DNA from: JARRPM01 sp963765545
Lineage (GTDB): Bacteria > Pseudomonadota > Gammaproteobacteria > Pseudomonadales > Halieaceae
Direction: 5' to 3'
Assembly: GCA_963765545.1 (NCBI GenBank)
Contig: CAVXWW010000009.1
Location: forward strand, 1-64,000
Length of the DNA stretch: 64,000 bases
How positions within the stretch are numbered: the first letter of the stretch is position 1; every line of letters begins with the position of its first letter. Made by a program: the position numbers and the translations under genes. The notes beneath the pieces were generated by a model that saw nothing but the letters and a program-made list of their open reading frames with translations, ran no database searches and was not told the DNA's origin. Of the stretch, positions 9,518-17,293 are shown in pieces.

Positions 9518-10744
9518 ATGAATGCACCTACTGCCACCGTCCACGCAGAAGCAGTTATCGACAGAGCCGACAACGAAAGCAGCAATGAAAAACAGCGTAT
9601 AGCGGAGGCTATGCTGGCAGATATTTATCTACTGCAGGACGGGTTCCGCCGGCGCGCCCCGGCCACTCGTGAGGCGCGTCGCCTGCCCGACAAAAGCATT
9701 CGGGAGCTGCAGGACACGGGATTTTTCCTGGCGCTGCAGCCAAGACATTTTGGTGGGTATGAGCTGGATCCGCAGGACTTTTTCCGTATGCAGTGTGCAA
9801 TCGCCGAGGGCTGTATGTCTACGGCGTGGGCTTCCGGCATCATCGCGGTGCATGCGTTTCAGCTCGCCCTGATGGATGAGCGCGCCCAGCAGGACGTATG
9901 GGGAGAGGACATTCATACGCGGGTGTCCTCTTCCTACGCACCCCTTGGCAAGGTCACCCCGGTAGAGGGTGGCTTTCAACTGAGCGGGCGTTGGGGTTGG
10001 AGTTCCGGTAGCGATCACTGCAGCTGGGTTTTGCTGGGCGCTATCGTGCCGAAGGAGGGCTACCGCACGTTCCTGGTACCGCGCGGTGACTACTTAATAG
10101 AGGACACCTGGCACTCCATGGGGCTCCAGGGCACTGGATCGAACGACATCGTGGTAGAGGATGTGTTCGTCCCTGACTACCGCACCCACAAGCAGTCGGA
10201 TGGTTTTACCGGTAACAATCCGGGGATTGCCCTGAACACGGCGCCACTGTACCGCCTGCCCTGGGCGCAAACGTTTATTCGCGTCGTCTCCACCCCGGCG
10301 ATAGGCGCGGCCCGGGAGGGTTTGCGCATATACCAGGAGACTGTGAAAGGAAAAGCCAGTGGCGACATTACCAAGCTCGCCGGCGATGTGGGCACACTTG
10401 AGAGAATTGCCTTTGCCAGTACCGAAATCGATGCCATGGAGGCGCTGCTGTACCGTAATTTCGACGCCATGATGGCGACTGTGGAGCGCGGCGAGACCGT
10501 GAGCATTGAAGATCGCGCCCTGTACCGCTACCAGGCATCCCTGGTTATCGAGAAATCCATCGCTGTTATAGACGCATTGTTCTCCTCCGCCGGGGGCGCG
10601 TCGGTTTTCTGCGGGAGCGAGATTCAACAGCGCTTTCTCGACATACACACCGCCCGGGCCCATGTTGCCAACAACCCGACAGCGTTTGCCCGCAACCTGG
10701 GCGCGCTGGCCCTGGGGGCCGAGAATCAGGACTATTTCATCTAG
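9518..10744 (+). CDS. HsaA-like flavin-dependent monooxygenase (acyl-CoA dehydrogenase fold)
   Basis: A 408-residue protein of the acyl-CoA dehydrogenase fold. The spacing and motifs resemble the oxygenase component of two-component flavin monooxygenases such as HsaA or HpaC2-type 4-hydroxyphenylacetate hydroxylases (SGRWGWSSGSDHCSWVLLGA, DTWHSMGLQGTGSNDIVVEDVFVP). No catalytic Glu of the dehydrogenase type is evident. Such enzymes use reduced flavin supplied by a separate reductase to hydroxylate phenols or steroid rings. No reductase gene lies next to it. The neighbours give no pathway, so the substrate is open. Confidence 0.85.
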   Translation: MNAPTATVHAEAVIDRADNESSNEKQRIAEAMLADIYLLQDGFRRRAPATREARRLPDKSIRELQDTGFFLALQPRHFGGYELDPQDFFRMQCAIAEGCMSTAWASGIIAVHAFQLALMDERAQQDVWGEDIHTRVSSSYAPLGKVTPVEGGFQLSGRWGWSSGSDHCSWVLLGAIVPKEGYRTFLVPRGDYLIEDTWHSMGLQGTGSNDIVVEDVFVPDYRTHKQSDGFTGNNPGIALNTAPLYRLPWAQTFIRVVSTPAIGAAREGLRIYQETVKGKASGDITKLAGDVGTLERIAFASTEIDAMEALLYRNFDAMMATVERGETVSIEDRALYRYQASLVIEKSIAVIDALFSSAGGASVFCGSEIQQRFLDIHTARAHVANNPTAFARNLGALALGAENQDYFI

Positions 10745-10759
10745 GGTGGCCGGGCTTTC

Positions 10760-10779
10760 GCAGGGCAGGGAGGCCCTGC
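10760..10779. terminator. Hairpin between convergent genes
   Basis: Arms GCAGGGC (10760-10766) and GCCCTGC (10773-10779) around a 6-base loop, between the convergent monooxygenase and arsI genes. There is no T-tract, so termination is only possible. Confidence 0.35.
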
Positions 10780-10792
10780 TCCGGTGTAACGG

Positions 10793-11209
10793 TCAGCAGC
10801 AACTGTTCAGCGGGGCCGACCTCTTTTCCTGCGGCGTTGACATCAGCTCGCTGTCCGCTGTCTTGACGTACCACTCCCATTGATTCCCGTCCGGGGCCGT
10901 CAGCCAGGTCTCGGTTTTCTCGGCATAACAGCAGGTGGCTTCCGCCGCCCCGGTTGTTTGCAAACCCTGCGCGACAAAGTGCTTGTCGGCTGTGGTTACC
11001 TCATCGGCGGTATCGGTCTCTACTCCCAGGTGATTAATGCTGCCGGCTTCTCCTGCGCCTTCAAACAGCACCAGTTTGAGCGGTGGGTCGACGATAATAA
11101 AGTTGGCGTAGCCCGGGCGCTGCTTGGCGGGAGTGGTATTGAACATCTTGCTGTAGAAGGCGACAGCCTCCTGCATATTGTCGACGTTAAGGGCGAGCTG
11201 AAAGCGCAT
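10793..11209 (-). CDS. arsI: ArsI/CadI-family vicinal-oxygen-chelate enzyme
   Basis: A 138-residue protein of the vicinal oxygen chelate (glyoxalase/bleomycin) fold that closely resembles actinobacterial CadI and bacterial ArsI. Shared segments are FQLALNVDNMQEAVAFYSK, RPGYANFIIVDPPLKLVL, NHLGVE and the vicinal pair TCCYAEK, which in ArsI binds trivalent organoarsenicals. ArsI is an iron dioxygenase that cleaves the C-As bond. Metal ligand candidates here are the His of NHLGVE and the Glu of WEWYV. The protein ends in SCC, a second Cys pair also seen near the CadI end. The start at 11209 is chosen for GGAGG spacing; the longer frame runs through the operator. It is divergent from arsR, which supports control by arsenic or cadmium. 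Confidence 0.9.
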   Translation of the reverse strand: MRFQLALNVDNMQEAVAFYSKMFNTTPAKQRPGYANFIIVDPPLKLVLFEGAGEAGSINHLGVETDTADEVTTADKHFVAQGLQTTGAAEATCCYAEKTETWLTAPDGNQWEWYVKTADSELMSTPQEKRSAPLNSCC

Positions 11210-11230
11210 TGTGACTACCTCCGGTGATAA

Positions 11231-11287
11231 AACATATTGATAAGTGTCTATACGGTATACAATCGTATTGATATCTGTCAATATGTT
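11231..11287. promoter_or_regulatory. arsI-arsR intergenic operator region
   Basis: A perfect 10-base inverted repeat, AACATATTGA (11231-11240) and TCAATATGTT (11278-11287), brackets a central palindrome TATACGGTATA (11249-11259). ATTGATA occurs twice. The AT-rich dyads in the short gap between divergent arsI and arsR are what an ArsR repressor would bind. The right arm covers an alternative upstream ATG at 11283, which favours ATG 11292 as the arsR start. Confidence 0.65.
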
Positions 11288-11291
11288 TCTC

Positions 11292-11642
11292 ATGTCATCA
11301 CTCACTCCTGATCGCCCCCGTTGTTGCGCCTCCCTGCTGGACGGGTCACTCCCGGCGGACTCCGCCGCGGAGTTGGCCGAAATGTTCAAGGCCCTGGCGG
11401 ACCCGATTCGCCTGCGCCTGGTCTCGCTTGTTGCCGCCTCCCGGGAGGGTGAAATGTGTGCCTGTGACCTGCCTGGCCTGTTACAGCGCAGTCAACCGAC
11501 CGTGAGTCATCACCTCTCACAGTTGGTAAAGGCGGGAATACTGGCCCGCGAGCAGCGGGGCAAGTGGGCCTGGTTTCGGTTGGAGCCGCAGCGCCTTGAG
11601 GCCCTGCGTCTTTGCCTCGAGCCCGCGCAAGCGGGTCAATGA
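11292..11642 (+). CDS. arsR: ArsR-family metalloregulator
   Basis: A 116-residue winged-helix repressor. The DNA-recognition helix region is QRSQPTVSHHLSQLVKAGIL. The metal-sensing motif EMCACDL corresponds to the ELCVCDL of classical ArsR and provides a Cys-x-Cys thiol pair. A second CC pair lies in the N-terminal arm (RPRCCASLL). ATG 11292 is preferred, but ATG 11283 and an earlier in-frame start are possible, and no strong ribosome site is visible. By family it releases DNA when As(III) or Sb(III) binds the cysteines. The divergent arsI is the obvious target, together with its own gene. Confidence 0.9.
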   Translation: MSSLTPDRPRCCASLLDGSLPADSAAELAEMFKALADPIRLRLVSLVAASREGEMCACDLPGLLQRSQPTVSHHLSQLVKAGILAREQRGKWAWFRLEPQRLEALRLCLEPAQAGQ

Positions 11643-11692
11643 TCTGCGGCGAGCGGGCTCATCCGGTTTTGGGGTAATACCGTATTCATTGT

Positions 11693-12049
11693 ATGAAGAA
11701 CGAGCAGCTTTTTTATGACGGGCAGTGCCCGCTGTGTATCGCCGAGATGGATAAATTGGGTGCCCTTGCGGACGGCAGCCTTGAGCTCATCGACATTCAC
11801 ACGTCGGGCCAGGAGGTGGACTTGCCCGACAGGGAGACCCTGTTGGGCACCCTGCATTTGCGGCGCAAGGAAGGCGACTTCCTGGTGGGTATGGATGCAA
11901 ATGTCGCCGCCTGGCAGCACACTCGCTACGGCTGGTTGTGGCGTCCTTTGCGCTGGCCACTGATACGCCAGGTCGCCGATGCCTGCTATCGGCCCTGGGC
12001 GCGCTGGCGCTACCGGCGCCTCTACGGCAGAAATCCTGAGGGAATTTGA
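11693..12049 (+). CDS. DCC family (DUF393) thiol-disulfide protein
   Basis: A 118-residue protein starting with the YDGQCPLC motif at about residues 8-15 that defines the DUF393/DCC1-like family (DxxCxxC), predicted to act in thiol-disulfide exchange. The C-terminal half is rich in Trp and Arg, as is usual for the family (WLWRPLRWP, YRPWARWRYRRLYGRN). It lies 50 bases after arsR in the same direction and may be read through from it, but no role in arsenic response is established. Confidence 0.85.
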   Translation: MKNEQLFYDGQCPLCIAEMDKLGALADGSLELIDIHTSGQEVDLPDRETLLGTLHLRRKEGDFLVGMDANVAAWQHTRYGWLWRPLRWPLIRQVADACYRPWARWRYRRLYGRNPEGI

Positions 12050-12104
12050 GTAGACTCCGTTAGTGGGCAGACACTCCGATTACGACTCTGGGGGGAGGGT
12101 TACA

Positions 12105-12449
12105 ATGTTGGGATTCCGCATATTTATGGCGATTTTGTTCGTTTCGATAGTCGCCTACACCGCTATCACGATTACAAACCATGGGTGGAACCTTGTACCC
12201 GTTTTCTTTGGGGACATGAAGGCCATGGCCTGGCCGGGGCAATTCAATTTCGACTTCATGGGTTTTTTATTACTGTCCGGATTCTGGGTGGCCTGGCGTC
12301 ATCATTTCTCTGTCGGCGGTCTGGGTTTAGGCCTGCTCGCGGTGTTCGGCGGGATTCTGTTTCTTTCACTTTATCTCTTTATCGCAAGTACCGTCGCAAA
12401 GGGAAACGTTCAGGAAGTACTTATGGGCAAATCCCGGGCGAACAACTGA
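12105..12449 (+). CDS. Small membrane protein, unknown function
   Basis: A 114-residue protein with three hydrophobic segments (about 6-24, 45-62 and 70-95). ATG 12105 follows a strong GGGGGAGGG ribosome site; the frame is open a little further upstream without one. It ends in a short polar tail. I do not recognise the family. Confidence 0.75.
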   Translation: MLGFRIFMAILFVSIVAYTAITITNHGWNLVPVFFGDMKAMAWPGQFNFDFMGFLLLSGFWVAWRHHFSVGGLGLGLLAVFGGILFLSLYLFIASTVAKGNVQEVLMGKSRANN

Positions 12450-12550
12450 CACTGGTCCTGCTGGGCGCGAGGGCTAATTGCGCGCCGGTGGCATGTTTGC
12501 AAGTACCGCTGTTTACCGGCCTCGCTTTTACAGTAGTGCAGGGATAGGCA

Positions 12551-13543
12551 TCATCTGTCGCTGACGCGCACAACCACCTTGCCTTCCACTTTGCCCGCGG
12601 CAATGTGCTGCACCGCCTTGAGTGCATCCTCGAATGCGAAGACCTGGACATTGGACGCTTTTATCTCCCGCTTCTGCCAGTGCCCCAGCAGGTCGCGCAG
12701 TGCTTCTCCCAGCAGTTCCGGGGGCCAGCCCACCGGCATGGCCCCGACCAGTGATATATTCCTGGGCAGCGTCTCTGGTAAAGCGATTTTAGGCCACTCC
12801 CCGCTGGCATAGCCGATCACCACGAAGCGTCCCTCGAAGGCGGTGGCCTTGAACGCCGCCCGGCCGGCTTTTCCCCCGACGGGGTCGAAGACCACGGATG
12901 CACCTTTATTGTCCGTCAGTTCAAGGGTCCGACTGGTAATATCTTCCGCGCGATGGTCGATGACCGCGTCCGCACCCAGGCTGCGACAGAACTCCACCTT
13001 GTGCGGGCCGCCGGCCACGGCGATAACCTTTGCGCCCTTTGCCCTGGCCAGTTGCACTGCGGCGCAACCGGAGCTGCCGGAGGCTCCCAGCACCAGTACA
13101 GTATCGTCCGGGCCAAGATTGGCGCGACGAACCAGGCCTATCCATGCCGTCAGGTAGGGAATGAAAAACCCGGCCGCCTCCTCGCCGGGCATTTCGTTCG
13201 GAATGGGAAACGCACCGCTGGAGTGCATCAGGCAGGCATCGGCAAGGCCGCCGCGCTGGGCCTGGAACAAAGTGGGACCAAGCACGCGGGTGCCTAACAG
13301 GGACGGGTCTGCACCCTTGCCAATTGCGATTACCTTGCCCGCGGCTTCCTGGGATGGTGTGAACGGTAGTGGCGGGGTGAGGGGATAGTTATCGCTGCAC
13401 ATAAACACATCCGGTAATCCCAGCCCGGCTGCTTCAACCTGTACCTTGATCTGCCCGGGGCCGGGCTCAAAATCGGCCGCGTTTTCCTCCAGTGTCATTA
13501 CATCTGCCGGGGTACCAAATTGATGGACTTTCCATGCGCGCAT
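12551..13543 (-). CDS. Zinc-free quinone-oxidoreductase-like MDR enzyme
   Basis: A 330-residue medium-chain reductase of the NADPH:quinone oxidoreductase (QOR) branch. The N-terminal GroES-like domain reads PGPGQIKVQVEAAGLGLPDVFM. The nucleotide-binding loop VLVLGASGSSGCAAVQLA follows the family AxGxxG pattern. DPVGGKAGRAAFKA is a typical QOR region. Structural and catalytic zinc cysteines are absent, as expected for this branch. An AAGGAA ribosome site precedes the ATG. It would reduce quinones or enones with NAD(P)H in the cytosol. It is convergent with the small membrane gene at 12105. Confidence 0.92.
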   Translation of the reverse strand: MRAWKVHQFGTPADVMTLEENAADFEPGPGQIKVQVEAAGLGLPDVFMCSDNYPLTPPLPFTPSQEAAGKVIAIGKGADPSLLGTRVLGPTLFQAQRGGLADACLMHSSGAFPIPNEMPGEEAAGFFIPYLTAWIGLVRRANLGPDDTVLVLGASGSSGCAAVQLARAKGAKVIAVAGGPHKVEFCRSLGADAVIDHRAEDITSRTLELTDNKGASVVFDPVGGKAGRAAFKATAFEGRFVVIGYASGEWPKIALPETLPRNISLVGAMPVGWPPELLGEALRDLLGHWQKREIKASNVQVFAFEDALKAVQHIAAGKVEGKVVVRVSDR

Positions 13544-13636
13544 TGTATTTCCTTACTGTGGGGTTGTTGTTTGACGTGTCGGTCGGGTTGGGGCGAGCTG
13601 CAGGTCTAGCCTGGACTGCAGCGGGACAATTGTCGC

Positions 13637-13849
13637 TCACGCCAGGCGAATACTCAGTTGCTCGTCGGCAAATATCACGGTATCGCCGTTGACAATCTTG
13701 CGGCGTTTCCGTGTCTCTACCTCCCCGTTGACCATGACCAGGCCATCTGCGATAACCGTCTTGGCCTGACCTCCGCTGTCAACCAGTCCTTCAAACTTGA
13801 GAATCTTGTAGAGCTCGATAGGCTCCCTGGTGATGATGACGTCCCGCAT
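13637..13849 (-). CDS. YbcJ-like S4 RNA-binding protein
   Basis: A 70-residue single S4 domain, the usual length of the YbcJ family: EPIELYKILKFEGLVDSGGQAKTVI, then GLVMVNGEVETRKRRKIVNGD. The S4 fold binds structured RNA. The start at 13849 (MRDVIITREP) is chosen from family length, although the frame is open further upstream. Confidence 0.9.
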   Translation of the reverse strand: MRDVIITREPIELYKILKFEGLVDSGGQAKTVIADGLVMVNGEVETRKRRKIVNGDTVIFADEQLSIRLA

Positions 13850-14102
13850 GATGGTCTCCGTTAAGGCCGGCACCATTAGGCAACCGGGCAGGGTAACGAG
13901 TGTAGCGCGAGATTGTCCCGAACGGACAGCGCATATACACAGTATCGGTCCGGTCCGCTTGTCCGGATGACAACAAGAATCAGGCCGTGATAGTTTGATG
14001 GCGTTGCGACTTGATAGTACATCTGGCGGATACCGTTGATGGCTGGCCTGTGGTGTATGCTTGGTCGTCAAATGGCAGTCACATCACAATGGGAGTAGCT
14101 TG

Positions 14103-14480
14103 ATGAATACATTATTGCGCGTGCTGAGTACCCTGGCTGGTATTCTCTTCCTGGTGTCAGGTTTGCGCTGGATAATTGACCCTGCGGGCGCTGCCGATGC
14201 GCTGGGCATGGAGCTGCTCGAGGGTCTGGGCCGCAGCAGCCAGGTGGGTGATATGGGCGCTTTCTTTCTTGCCGTGGCTGCCATGATACTGGTGGGCGTG
14301 ATTACCTTGCAGCGGCACTGGTTTTACGTGCCTGCCCTGATGCTGCTGTGCGCGGCGCTACTGCGGATATTGGCCTGGCTGCTTCACGATGCCGCTCTGG
14401 CGGGCCAGTTCATTGTATTGGAGTTCGTCGTGGGCTGCCTCCTGCTGTGGACCGCTTCGCGGCACGCTGAGCAGCAGTGA
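14103..14480 (+). CDS. Four-helix membrane protein, unknown
   Basis: A 125-residue protein with about four hydrophobic helices (residues 5-22, 45-65, 70-90 and 98-115). ATG 14103 follows GGGAG. It resembles small DUF4345-like membrane proteins in size and pattern, but I cannot assign it firmly. Its stop overlaps the GTG start of the sulfatase remnant (GTGA), suggesting translational coupling when that gene was intact. Confidence 0.72.
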   Translation: MNTLLRVLSTLAGILFLVSGLRWIIDPAGAADALGMELLEGLGRSSQVGDMGAFFLAVAAMILVGVITLQRHWFYVPALMLLCAALLRILAWLLHDAALAGQFIVLEFVVGCLLLWTASRHAEQQ

Positions 14481-15897
14481 CCGGGCGCCGGCACATTCGG
14501 CGGTTAGCAGTCGGATTATTCGTCCTGGCCGGTCTCTGGCAGGCCTCCTTGCTGCATGCCTCTGCTCCCAATATTGTTCTCGTACTGGCGGACGATCTTG
14601 GCTTCAGCGACCCCGCGCCCTATGGCAGCGAGATCAACACACCTACCCTCAGTGAGCTGGCCCGCAACGGCATCAGTTTTAGCAACTACCATACCGCTGC
14701 CAGCTGCGCGCCGACCCGGGCCATGTTGCTGACGGGCGTAGACAGTCATCGCAATGGTGTACCCAATATTCCTGAGACGATCTCCCCGGACCAGACCGAA
14801 CACGAAAACTACCGCGGTAAGCTGAGCTTCAAGGTCGTAACGGTTGCGAGCCTGCTGCAAAGCGCCGGCTATCACACATATATGGCGGGCAAATGGCACC
14901 TGGGGGATGAACCAGACCTGCTGCCCTATCGCCGTGGTTTTGAAAGGACGGTCACCATGGCGGATTCCGGCGCCGACAACTGGGAACAGAAGCCCTATCT
15001 GCCCATCTATGAACAGGCCAACTGGTACGCAGACGGGGAGCGCACTAGTTTGCCGCCGGACTTTTACTCGTCGCGTTTCCTGGTAGATAAAACCATCGAG
15101 TTTATCGATTCCAACCGGGCCGATAATCGGCCTTTCTTTGCCTATCTGCCGTTTCAGGCTGTTCATATCCCGGTGCAGGCCCCGCGTGAATTTGAGGCTA
15201 CACTAACGACTACGACACGCTCGGTGAAAAAGGCAGTTTCAACAGTATAGGGCCAAGCTTTGCCAGCGCCGCTGTCGGGCCGCTGGCCTACTACAAATTC
15301 TACGCCGGAGAGGGCGGCCTGCGAGTGCCCCTGATTATTTCCGGAGACGCCTTGCCTATCAAAGACCAGTGGACAAGCGCATTTGCCTGGGTAACCGACA
15401 TCACGCCGACGATACTGGAGCTGGCCGGTGTCAGTCCCCCGCGCCAGCATTTCGGGGGGCGCCGGGTGGAGCCGATAACCGGCCGCAGCCTGCTACCACT
15501 TATCAGCGGTGCGACCGATCGGGTATACGGAGAGTCGGACAGTATCGGTTACGAGTTGGCAGGCAACGCGGCGCTGTTCCAGGGTGACTACAAAATTGTT
15601 CTCAATCGCCCCCCGGTGGGTGACGACCGCTGGCATCTTTACAATATCGTCACGGACCCTGGCGAGACCCGCGATCTGGCCCGGGAGATGCCCGAGCGCC
15701 TGCAACAGATGTTGGAACAGTACGAGATCTATGCGACCGAAAACGGGGTGTTGCCGGTACCCGCCCATTACGACCAGACCTTCCAGGGTATCTACAACGG
15801 AATTCGCAAGCGTTACACCCCGCAGCTGCTGCTGGCCATCGCCACCTTGCTGGTCTTGCTGCCGTTTTATATCGGCTATCGGGTGCTGCGCAAATAA
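14477..15897 (+). pseudogene. Type I sulfatase, internally deleted and frameshifted
   Basis: The first part (14477-15250, GTG start) has a signal peptide, metal-site ADD (residues 38-40) and the sulfatase signature CAPTR (C77-R81), where Cys would become formylglycine. It follows the family to VHIPVQAPREF, then turns to nonsense and stops at 15250. The family resumes in another frame from about 15205 (NDYDTLGEKGSFNSIGP, then YKFYAGEGGLRVPLIISG) and runs to 15897, ending in a hydrophobic helix plus basic tail. About 110 residues that normally lie between the halves, including the middle metal-binding region, are missing. A deletion that also changed the frame makes this non-functional, unless the assembly is wrong. 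Intact relatives are about 550 residues. Confidence 0.88.
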
Positions 15898-15992
15898 CCG
15901 GTTCGTTGCATATTGGCGGATGGGGAGGGGTGTGAGCTGGTTGGTGCTTGTTTTTGTCTGGCTCTGGTTTGGTTTGGTTCGGTCCAGCGGTC

Positions 15993-16059
15993 CCGGGCGG
16001 GGAAGTGTTCCCCAGTCGCTCCACGTGATTCGCTTTGTGAGGAACACTTCCCCGCCCGG
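15993..16059 (-). repeat. Long hairpin, copy 1 (variable stem, fixed loop)
   Basis: Perfect 19-bp arms 15993-16011 (CCGGGCGGGGAAGTGTTCC) and 16041-16059 enclose a 29-base loop at 16012-16040. The loop, read on the minus strand, matches that of the hairpin at 16173-16239 in 28 of 29 positions, but the inner stem is different. Homology continues outside the stem on one side (CCGCTGGACCGAACCAA on the minus strand). Confidence 0.85.
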
Positions 16060-16172
16060 AACCTCGTTGTGTGCCTGTTCCTTCCAACCTCTGTACTGTT
16101 CAAGTATTGAAAAGCCTTGCTGGCACAGCTCATTTTCCTTGGTGCCGTCTCGGAGCTGCACGGTGCAAGGGT

Positions 16173-16239
16173 CCGGGTGTAAGCAGGCTTCTCATAAAGC
16201 GAATCACGTGGAGCGACTGGGAAGCCTGCTTGCGCCCGG
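16173..16239 (+). repeat. Long hairpin, copy 2 (variable stem, fixed loop)
   Basis: Arms 16173-16191 (CCGGGTGTAAGCAGGCTTC) and 16221-16239 pair over 19 positions with two G-U-type wobbles and enclose a 29-base loop at 16192-16220 that includes AAGCGAATCACGTGGAGCG. The outer CCGGG is shared with copy 1. The inner stem differs but stays self-complementary. The two copies are in opposite orientation, 113 bases apart. The 15898-16357 gap holds no gene. Confidence 0.85.
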
Positions 16240-16357
16240 GCCCGTTGGCCAGAACCAACCCAAAAAAACCACGAACAGAACGCAGCTTCAATACCCCGGG
16301 CAAGCTCACAAATGCACGATGAATCAAACAGAAGCTATGGCTGGCGGTCAATCCTGA

Positions 16358-17182
16358 TCAGCGCGCCTGATGCAGGTAAGCCCTGGCATAGGCGATGCTG
16401 TCCGCATTATCGATGATGGTGCCGTTGGGCAACTCCGCTGTGCGAGCACTGATTTCCAGCATGGCATTGCCCAGATCCCTGGCGCTGATCACCAGGTAGC
16501 CCGGGCGCAGCAGAGTCTCCAGAGTATAGTGACCCAGGTTGGCCTGTTCCGAGGTGGGGCGGATAAAAGCCGAGCGATAGGCAAAGGTGCGCAAGCCTGT
16601 CCCTTCTGCCATCTTGGCGAGCTCAAGCTCTGCCCTGCCTTTATCCTGTGCCCACTGCGCATCGCCGTTGGGATCAGTCCCCATCCCCGTGACGTAATGG
16701 AAGGCCATGGGCGCCGCTGTCCTGGCGGACAGCCACTGGGTGACGAAAGCAATCGGGAAATCCACATGGATCACGGTGTAGGTCTTTTCGTCAACATTCA
16801 AAGAGGATGTGCCCAGTCCCCACAATACCGTGTTGACCTCGGCCAGTTGCGGCGCCATGTCGGTGTAGTCGGTATAGTCCTGGTGCAAGATCAGTTCGAC
16901 CCTGCCCGAGGCGACGCCTGCATCAATGCGAGGTGAGCTGCGGCGTGACACCACATACACTTTCTCCACCTCGGCGTCTTCGATGGCGGCCTTGAGCAGG
17001 CCGTCGCCCACCGATCCGGTCGCACCGAATACCATGACTACACGGTTTGCCTGCGCGTCCCGGGTACCTTCTGCTGCGGGTTCCAGCGTGCCCAGGGTGA
17101 GGTAACCCCAGATATTAAAAGCGACAACGATCAGGACCAGAATGATGAAGACGGCCAGGGCCAGTTTTTTTAATACCTGCAT
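16358..17182 (-). CDS. Membrane-anchored NAD(P)-binding Rossmann protein
   Basis: A 274-residue protein. An N-terminal helix (about residues 5-27, LALAVFIILVLIVVAFNIWGY) probably anchors it. The Rossmann motif VVMVFGATGSVGDGLL follows at about 47-62, of the atypical SDR / NmrA-like kind. A YxxxK catalytic pair is not evident (the region reads FHYVTGMGTDPNG). The start at 17182 is chosen because the conserved protein begins there; the frame is open upstream across the opposite-strand MATE gene. Function unknown. It is divergent from the MATE gene with a 111-base gap. Confidence 0.8.
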   Translation of the reverse strand: MQVLKKLALAVFIILVLIVVAFNIWGYLTLGTLEPAAEGTRDAQANRVVMVFGATGSVGDGLLKAAIEDAEVEKVYVVSRRSSPRIDAGVASGRVELILHQDYTDYTDMAPQLAEVNTVLWGLGTSSLNVDEKTYTVIHVDFPIAFVTQWLSARTAAPMAFHYVTGMGTDPNGDAQWAQDKGRAELELAKMAEGTGLRTFAYRSAFIRPTSEQANLGHYTLETLLRPGYLVISARDLGNAMLEISARTAELPNGTIIDNADSIAYARAYLHQAR

Positions 17183-17293
17183 TTTGAGTGTTGCCTGTGG
17201 GATATCGATGGGCTTAGGGTAACCCTGCTCCATGGAGGGAGCAAACTTTCCCCCGCCATGGGTGGCAGGGCAGCGTAAAATGGAGCAGCACAA

